Source: Alviniconcha marisindica
Taxonomy: Eukaryota; Mollusca; Gastropoda; Provannidae
Assembly (NCBI GenBank): GCA_018857735.1
Contig: JABMCL010002823.1
Span: 82,001 to 146,000 of the forward strand
DNA length: 64,000 nucleotides
Direction: 5' to 3'
In this document: one piece after another, positions 59,201 to 64,000 of the stretch
How the letters are laid out: each line of letters starts with the position of its first letter
How positions within the stretch are numbered: position 1 is the first letter of the stretch
Program-made: the position numbers and the translations under genes
The notes under the pieces: generated by a model
The model's input: the letters and a program-made list of their open reading frames with translations, nothing else
Told to the model about the DNA's origin: nothing
Databases searched by the model: none

Positions 59201-62200
59201 TACAAGAATTACACAAAACATCCTTTTTTTTGCAGAACAAACTTCCAGAATTGTGGGCCCTCTTGAACTTCCTTTTGCCAGCAATCTTCAAGTCTTGCGC
59301 CACCTTTGAGCAGTGGTTCAATGCTCCGTTTGCCATGACAGGGGAGAAGGTACATTTGATATCAATATTACATCTTAAAGACAAGTTTAGGGGTCATGGT
59401 AGAAGGTACATTTGATATCAATATTACATCTTAAAGACAAGTTTAGGGGTCATGGCGGAAGGTACATTTGATATCAGTATTACATCTTAAAGACAAGTTT
59501 AGGGGTCATGGCGGAAGGTACATTTGATATCAATATTACATCTTAAAGACAAGTTTAGGGGTCATGGCGGAAGGTACATTTGAGATCAGTATTACATCTT
59601 AAAGACAAGTTTAGGGGTCATGGCGGAAGGTATATTTGATACCAATATTACATCTTAAAGACAAGTTTAGGGGTCATGGTGGAAGGTACATTTGATATCA
59701 ATATTACATCTTAAAGACAAGTTTAGGGGTCATGGCGGAAGGTACATTTGAGATCAGTATTACATCTTAAAGACAAGTTTAGGGGTCATGGCGGAAGGTA
59801 CATTTGATATCAATATTACATCTTAATGACAAGTTTAGGGGTCATGGCGGAAGGTACATTTGATATCAGTATTACATCTTAAAGACAAGTTTAGGGTCTT
59901 GTCAGAGGGCCATAGGTAAAGACTGATCTGTGTCCATTGTACTAGGTGTGTGTTATGTATAATCCCAAGGTTAACATAGAAAAAGTGGCCGGTTTGAAAT
60001 GTGTCCAAATTGAGCAAGCACACATGCTCACATGCACACACCATACTGTGCATGTGTGTGCACTTACTGCATATGCTGATAAGAAAGGTACAGAAAGAAG
60101 CAGCATGGTTGACTGGGCACTTGGCATTGAGTTTCTGAATACAGGCAGTATCTATATATGTGTACAGTTGCTTGCATAAATTGTGCAGGTGGAACTGAAT
60201 CAAGAAGAGACGTTGCTTATTATCCGACGTCTGCACAAAGTGCTGCGTCCCTTCCTCCTGCGCCGCCTGAAGAAGGAGGTGGAGTCTCAGCTGCCAGACA
60301 AGGTGAGTTACAAGGAGGTGGAGTCTCAGTTGTAAGGAGGTGGAGTCTCAGCTGCCAGACAAGGTGAGTTACAAGGAGGTGGAGTCTCAGCTGCCAGACA
60401 AGGTGAGTTATAAGGAGGTGGAGTCTCAGTTGTAAGGAGGTGGAGTCTCGGCAGCCAGACAAGGTGAGTTATAAGGAGGTGGAGTCTCAGTTGTAAGGAG
60501 GTGGAGTCTCGGCAGCCAGACAAGGTGAGTTATAAGGAGGTGGAGTCTCAGTTGTAAGGAGGTGGAGTCTCAGCTGCCAGGCAAGGTGAGTTACATCATT
60601 GTTGCTCTGGAACGCCTCATCTGCCTGCTACACTTTCAGGCTGTAGCTTTTGCATTCCAGATGGTAGACTACATGAAAAAGAATGTGAGCCACACTCAGT
60701 CCTACTGTAGAGCCAAGCTGAGCATGGCTTGCATCTGTTCTGGGGTGGCCAGGTGTAAACTTGGTAGTCTGCCCTCAGCCTGGAATGGTCCACTTTGTGA
60801 TGACTAGCGTCCTGTTGTCTGTAGCCCTCTCTGACACTGAGCCCACCTGAAGCATCTGCAAGCTTTAAGCTTACAGTCCTTTGGCAGTTCCCAGTGAGCC
60901 ATGTAATGTACTGTTTTGGGTCAGAGAAATACTTTTGTCTCTCTCTAAGTAAATGGAAAACCGAAAAAGTTTGAAGTTAAAATCAGATATCCAGTCATGC
61001 TGTAAATTAAATCCGTGGTTGGTTGGACAGAAATAATGTTGTCTTTACCATTTACAGGTGGAGTATGTGATCAAGTGTGACATGTCGGCACTACAGCGCT
61101 TCATCTACAACCACATGCAGAGCAAGGGAGTTCTGCTGACTGATGGGTCTGAGAAGGATAAGAAGGTGAGCCGTGACAGTGGTAGCTGTCTAGACTTTGT
61201 TCTTCGTTTCTTCTCTTTTTCTGGTCATGTGTCTGTTTTAATTTTCTTTCTTATTTTGTCTGCACTGTCTACGCGGTTGACTGTTTGTAACAGTCTGATT
61301 ATCTGTCTTTTGTTGCCTTCTGTAATAATCTGTCATCGTGTAGGTAATGTTCTGATGATCCGTTTGTCATTGCCTTCTGTAATACCTCTTTTTTCTGGCT
61401 CCTGCAGCAGAAATGAGCAGGTCAAATTTCTCTTCATACGGACCCACCATTGGCATTAGCTGGCACCAACACACTAATGTCCGTCCAGTACTTTATTTCA
61501 TGCAAGCTTTTGGTACATTCAGAAGTGCGTGTTGAAGAATGAACAAGAACAAATCAAATCAAATAAATACATCTTTATGTTTGTGATTATTCATGTGCAT
61601 AAAATAAAGAAATGATAATCTTCACATTGGGCAGTAAGTAATACGCAATCTCTTCACCATTGGGCAATAATACGCGGTCTACACTACATTATTGTTTTTG
61701 GTGGTGATTTTTGTAGAGCAAAAACGTGACTGTTGTTGGTGATGTCTGCAGGGCAAGGGTGGAACAAAGACCCTGATGAACACAATCATGCAGCTGCGTA
61801 AAATCTGCAACCACCCCTTCATGTTCCCGCACATCGAGGAGGCCTTCGCTGAGCATGCAGGCCTGTCAGGAGGCGTGGTGTCAGGGTCAGTGCTGCACAC
61901 TGGGTTCCCTCTACCCCAGACTGCATTTTCTCTCAAACGGGTCTTTCTTTGGGGTGGGGGGGCAGGACTGTGTGCTGGGGGTAAGGTGTGGGTTATTAAA
62001 CATTTCTTGAGAGGCGGTGGGAGGAGGCTGGAGGAAGAAGGGGTAAGGTGTGGGTCATCTTCATGGGGTTGAAGGCATTCGTTGTTCAGCGGTGGAGGGA
62101 AGGGGGCAGCCCAGGAGGAGTTGGGTAGGTGTGGGTTATTTTTATGGGGTTGTAATGCTTGTTCTGCCATTTCACTTGTCTACATGTTCATGTACCCATT

Positions 62201-63610
62201 TCATTGGTGTCACTGTCAGGTGACAGTTGTGTAGTTACTTTGTGTTGTCTTGTTTGACTGAGAAGAGTTAGCTAATGATTCCATGCATGTGTGTGGGCCT
62301 GACAGAAATCCAGCACACAGAGATGAGGTCTGGTATTCAGGTGCAGGAAGAAAAATGTGTAGGCAATCCTTGATGTTGAAGGGACAACAGAGGCATAAGT
62401 GTGTGTGCAGCTAAAGTGACAGTTACCTTGTAAACACTGCATTTTGCATCCTGTGTTTGGATTCTGGCCTGTCTGCTGTCTGCTCTCAGTCTTGGCAGAA
62501 TGGTCTTCCAGCACACATCTTGCATCCCACATACTTTACACCATGTGATGAGAGACATATAGTACAGATGTGTGTGGGAGTACTTGATAGGGCATCTTAT
62601 CTGAAGCTATTGACTTGATAAAGTAACGCTTCATTTTCTGTCCAACAGGCCTGAACTGTACCGATCATCTGGCAAGTTTGAGTTGTTGGATCGCATTCTG
62701 CCCAAGCTACAGGCCACTGACCACAAGTGCCTGGTGTTCTGTCAGATGACCTCTCTGATGTCCATCATGGAGGACTACCTTGTCTACAGAGGTCTGTTGA
62801 CTGTACTATGTGGAAAGCTCAGGTTCATGTTTCCAGGAGGGAAGAATAATTTTGCAGTCAGCTTTCTGCTGGATGTTTTACAGCATCAGAAGTCAAAACA
62901 AAACATGAAAAATAGGATGTTGATTTTGTCGTCAGTACAGCATGACTGTGTGTTTGGGATTAGTGGGATTTTGTGCCTGACTGGGATTAGTGGGATTTTG
63001 TGCCTGACTGGGATTAGCGGGATTTTGTTGCTGGCGCAAGTTACCCCATTGTTCAGCCTTCAGATTGCACTTAACTGGCATTTCGGGATGTTTCAGCAGT
63101 GTTGAAGAAAAGGGGGCTGAGAGGGTGTGCATTATCACAGGACAACTGATGACAGCTAGACTTTTGTATGGATCTGAACTCTTTTAAACTGTAAATCAAA
63201 GTTTTAAACCAAACATCAGAGGACTATACATTTGGCTTTGAATTTCGCTTGTAAAAAATATTCAGATCAGTTAATAAGGTTTTGTTCATTTGTGTGAGGG
63301 CTGATGAATAAAGAAAAAACAGGATATGTTTTGACCGGGCATGACATGCACGGGTAGGAAATGTGACATGCAGTAGATGTCAGTTTGCCCAGTAAGACAA
63401 ACCTCTCTCATCCATGGCCCAGGCTTTCGGTATCTACGACTGGACGGTATGACCAAGTCGGAGGACCGCGGTCAGCTCCTAGAGATGTTCAACAGGAAGG
63501 ATTCCCCCTATTTCCTTTTCCTGCTGTCCACCCGAGCTGGCGGCTTGGGCCTCAACCTTCAGACTGCTGACACCGTTATTATCTTTGACTCCGACTGGAA
63601 CCCTCACCAG
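43170..63610 (+). CDS. SMARCA4/SMARCA2: BRM/BRG1 SWI/SNF chromatin-remodelling ATPase, 22 coding exons, 5' 1247 codons, runs off the window
   Basis: Catalytic subunit of BAF/SWI-SNF, which uses ATP to move nucleosomes in the nucleus. Exons: 43075-43374 (ATG 43170), 44092-44667, 45661-45825, 46931-47363, 47668-47794, 48314-48487, 50794-50967, 51467-51640, 52497-52520, 53453-53574, 54062-54125, 54470-54558, 56059-56200, 57604-57767, 58001-58178, 58528-58656, 59236-59349, 60189-60302, 61058-61165, 61752-61885, 62649-62791, 63423-63610. All phases close (3741 nt). Domain order is Gly/Met-rich N-terminus, QLQ, Gln-rich, HSA, BRK, SNF2 helicase. The remaining part (motif VI, SnAC, bromodomain) must lie beyond 64000. 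Most invertebrates have a single gene ancestral to SMARCA2 and SMARCA4, so neither name fits exactly. Confidence 0.95.
44092..44667 (+). CDS. SMARCA Gly/Met/Pro-rich exon
   Basis: A 192-residue low-complexity disordered segment. It includes three to four tandem copies of a [14 protein letters not shown] decapeptide at about 44127-44225, that is a 27- to 30-bp coding minisatellite. The exon ends with one base of a Gly codon before GTGGGT. Confidence 0.88.
45478..45622 (-). mobile_element. tRNA-derived SINE copy
   Basis: On the - strand it reads GGGGGTGTAGCTCAGCTGCC, A-box-like, and its body shares GTCAACTTCCAGTGCGGACTC-type sequence with the copy at 24.2-24.4 kb. Confidence 0.55.
45661..45825 (+). 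CDS. SMARCA QLQ-domain exon
   Basis: Codes [20 protein letters not shown] and the following [20 protein letters not shown], a clear QLQ protein-interaction domain. Preceded by TTTTTTCACAG; donor GTACAG. A SINE copy ends only about 40 bases upstream of the acceptor. Confidence 0.92.
46090..46107. repeat. C-run in SMARCA intron
   Basis: About 18 C residues. Confidence 0.9.
46797..46912. repeat. Two-copy direct repeat just before a SMARCA acceptor
   Basis: A unit of about 57 bases (TCTGGTTGTGTGTGTGTTGG, TTACTGTGTTAGCTTGGG, TTCATTGCTATGTTTG) occurs twice with at most one or two differences, ending about 18 bases before the acceptor at 46930. Confidence 0.93.
46931..47363 (+). CDS. SMARCA Gln-rich exon
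   Basis: Codes [17 protein letters not shown], then a 13-Gln run, Met, and a 14-Gln run (47134-47217, mixed CAG/CAA), then Pro/Gln and [20 protein letters not shown], matching the segment that precedes the HSA region in the family. CAA interruptions should limit slippage. Confidence 0.92.
47668..50967 (+). CDS. SMARCA HSA-region exons (47668-47794, 48314-48487, 50794-50967)
   Basis: They code [64 protein letters not shown] and [19 protein letters not shown], the helicase/SANT-associated helix that binds actin-related proteins. Two of them, and the next exon, are each exactly 174 nt. The intron between the two 174-nt exons carries the 2-kb tandem array. Confidence 0.94.
48505..49570. repeat. 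GGCTGCATCACTG minisatellite (22/24-bp units), first block
   Basis: About 40 copies of GTGTGGCTGCATCACTGT plus either CTCTCT, GTCTCTCT or CTCTCAGTCT. Alternation of the spacer types makes higher-order units of about 68-115 bases. Every unit has a polypyrimidine plus CTCTCAG or TCTCTCT, resembling branch and acceptor tracts. It keeps frames open on both strands for hundreds of codons; these are artefacts. Confidence 0.97.
49660..50570. repeat. Related second and third blocks (about 46- and 30-bp units)
   Basis: From 49.66 kb the unit becomes GTCCATGGCTGTGTGGCTG, TTTCAGTCTGTGTCCATC, TTTGTGTTG; from 50.35 kb it becomes GTCACCTTTGTGTCTGTCCATG with TCTCTGTGTATCC. The common core CTGTGTGGCTG suggests that all three blocks descend from one seed. 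Confidence 0.93.
51467..52520 (+). CDS. SMARCA exons 51467-51640 and 24-nt microexon 52497-52520
   Basis: [19 protein letters not shown] and [19 protein letters not shown], ending in seven lysines before GTGAGT. The 24-nt exon adds DYSEEKDR, is in phase 0 on both sides and so could be skipped without a frameshift. Its acceptor is TTCCACAG and its donor GTGAGT. Confidence 0.88.
51699..52101. mobile_element. piggyBac-like MITE, copy B (diverged)
   Basis: Starts TAA/AGGGGACC and ends GTCCTCA/TTAC. Internal blocks GAGCCAG and CATTGGTAAAGAG match copy A at 2175-2572 in the same order and spacing. Terminal bases have drifted. Confidence 0.5.
53453..54125 (+). CDS. SMARCA BRK-domain exons (53453-53574, 54062-54125)
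   Basis: [19 protein letters not shown] and [16 protein letters not shown] form a BRK domain. The second exon then becomes acidic (eight Glu in a row). The donor at 54125 (GAAGAG/GTGAAG) is weak but is the one that keeps phase. Confidence 0.9.
53548..53720 (+). repeat. Duplicated BRK exon end plus donor
   Basis: The exon end and donor (GGCTGGAGGAGAACACAGC/GTAAGTGCAG) are repeated about 131 bases downstream at 53684-53711 with one change, GGAGG to GGGGG region. The pyrimidine/CTGCT segment between is also partly repeated. Confidence 0.93.
54470..56200 (+). CDS. SMARCA acidic linker and pre-helicase exons (54470-54558, 56059-56200)
   Basis: [20 protein letters not shown], then [17 protein letters not shown] and [18 protein letters not shown], ending GRLKEYQ, the conserved lead into the ATPase domain. 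The split GA/C codon joins in frame. Confidence 0.92.
54848..55517. repeat. 28-bp minisatellite, about 24 copies
   Basis: Unit CCAGCTTGCCCATGCTGAGC plus ACAGTGTT. Changes are mostly TTCC/TCCC and CATG/CGTG. A few units lack the ACA. It lies in the intron 54559-56058. Long - strand frames across it are artefacts. Confidence 0.97.
56740..57575 (+). mobile_element. 5'-truncated non-LTR retrotransposon fragment (RNase H plus C-terminus)
   Basis: Near 56850-56960 the frame codes a RNase H-type end, [20 protein letters not shown]. After a frameshift near 56985-57010 a second frame codes [10 protein letters not shown] and a Cys/His knuckle ([17 protein letters not shown], 57214-57270), then shifts again to [15 protein letters not shown]. 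This order is typical of I/Nimb-group LINEs. Stops and frameshifts show it is dead. It sits in the SMARCA intron before the ATPase exon. Confidence 0.8.
57604..59349 (+). CDS. SMARCA ATPase lobe 1 (57604-57767, 58001-58178, 58528-58656, 59236-59349)
   Basis: Walker [15 protein letters not shown] (motif I), LIIVPLSTLSNW (Ia), [17 protein letters not shown]-type box [15 protein letters not shown] (II), [20 protein letters not shown] (III) and [16 protein letters not shown]. Catalytic Lys and DEGH residues are intact. The exon ending at 58656 has a weak donor, GTCTGG. Confidence 0.96.
58650..58795 (+). repeat. Tandem duplication spanning a SMARCA donor
   Basis: The segment after CAG/GTCTGGTCAAGTGCCTTCC recurs after ACAG/GTCTCACAAAATGCCTTCC, and a third copy starts at ACAG/GTCTCACAAAATTC. 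Period about 60. Each copy restores an AG/GTCT junction. Confidence 0.85.
59338..59905 (+). repeat. 56-bp minisatellite starting at a SMARCA donor
   Basis: About ten units of GTACATTTGATATCAATATT, ACATCTTAAAGACAAGTTTA, GGGGTCATGGCGGAAG. Each unit ends GAAG and the next begins GTACAT, copying the exon-intron junction GAGAAG/GTACAT at 59349. CATGGCGGAAG resembles the exon end CATGACAGGGGAGAAG. Confidence 0.93.
60189..63610 (+). CDS. SMARCA ATPase lobe 2, five exons (60189-60302, 61058-61165, 61752-61885, 62649-62791, 63423-63610)
   Basis: [94 protein letters not shown], then [33 protein letters not shown] (motif V) and DSDWNPHQ. Motif VI (the arginine fingers) would be in the next exon, outside the window. 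Confidence 0.95.
60264..60590 (+). repeat. Tandem copies of a SMARCA exon end and donor
   Basis: AAGGAGGTGGAGTCTCAGCT and GCCAGACAAG/GTGAGTTA, the last about 38 exon bases plus donor, recur downstream. Donors in the same context lie near 60362, 60404, 60463, 60525 and 60586. Short copies without a donor (GTTGTAAGGAGGTGG) alternate. Reading past the first donor reaches TAA after ten codons. Confidence 0.95.
62955..63032. repeat. 27-bp triplication
   Basis: GGGATTAGTGGGATTTTGTG and CCTGACT occur three times in the intron 62792-63422. Confidence 0.93.
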
Positions 63611-63659
63611 GTGGGTAGCAAGCGGGCACAGCCTTCATGGCCTGCAGGCCAGGCAGATA

Positions 63660-64000
63660 AGAATCAGTTTGTATTGTATCGTGGCAGGAAGAACCGATTT
63701 GTATTGTATCGTGGCAGGAAGAACAGATTTGTATTGTATCGTGGCAGGAAGAACAGATTTGTATTGTATCGTGGCAGGAAGAACATATTTGTGTTGTATC
63801 GTGGCAGGAAGAACAGATTTGTGTTGTATCATGGCAAGAAGAACAGATTTGTATTGTATCGTGGCAGGAAGAACAGATTTGTATTGTATCGTGGCAGGAA
63901 GAACAGATTTGTATTGTGGCAGGAAGAACAGATGTGTGTTGTATCGTGGCAGGAAGAACAGATTTGTATTGTATCGTGGCAGGAAGAACAGATTTGTATT
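63660..64000. repeat. 30-bp minisatellite running off the window
   Basis: At least eleven units of GATTTGTATTGTATCGTGGC plus AGGAAGAACA, starting about 50 bases after the donor at 63610. One unit lacks GTATC. The right end is not in the window. Confidence 0.95.

Overview
The window is nuclear DNA of an animal with intron-rich genes. Codon phases close across many GT-AG introns, the intergenic gaps are several kb long, and minisatellites, microsatellites and homopolymers of 20 to 34 bases are common. The tRNA-headed SINE copies and the tail of a RNase H-bearing non-LTR element look like those of lophotrochozoans. A gastropod or other mollusc is my best guess, but this is inference and no sequence search was run.

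Four protein genes are supported. (1) On the + strand, 287-4001, the 3' two thirds of a phosphotriesterase-related amidohydrolase (PTER); its first exons lie before the window. (2) On the - strand, about 19.1 kb down to 10.6 kb, a 1315-residue protein with about twelve C2H2-like zinc fingers. It is built from an ATG exon, a 32-nt microexon and one 3.8-kb exon. (3) On the - strand, 41.3 kb down to 22.3 kb, a complete SPICE1 (CCDC52) orthologue of 17 coding exons and 764 residues. (4) On the + strand, from 41.35 kb past the window end, the BRM/BRG1 (SMARCA2/4) SWI/SNF ATPase: 22 coding exons, 1247 codons, from the N-terminal low-complexity region to helicase motif V. Genes 3 and 4 are head to head over a short CpG-containing promoter. 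Genes 1 and 2 are tail to tail across 6.6 kb.

Layout: 1-4.0 kb PTER; 4.0-10.6 kb intergenic DNA and probable 3' UTRs with an old diverged repeat; 10.6-19.1 kb zinc-finger gene; 19.2-22.2 kb intergenic DNA with a C-run/G-run pair, a SINE head and a 37-bp minisatellite; 22.3-41.3 kb SPICE1, whose introns hold most of the tandem arrays; 41.3-64 kb SMARCA, with a 2-kb GGCTGCATCACTG array, a 28-bp array and a dead LINE fragment.

The most unusual observation is that many minisatellites sit on exon ends. In at least six introns of three unrelated genes, the unit carries a copy of the last exon bases plus the 5' splice site, so one authentic donor is followed by up to about ten near-identical decoys. 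The clearest cases follow the exons ending at 442, 1163, 53574, 59349 and 60302 (+) and at 31057 (-). Other notable items are a near-perfect 43-bp-stem hairpin in a SPICE1 intron (25389-25483), a TTAA-flanked 8-bp-TIR MITE with a second diverged copy, a GC-AG intron in SMARCA, and a stretch of decayed coding-like sequence at 16.9-17.95 kb.
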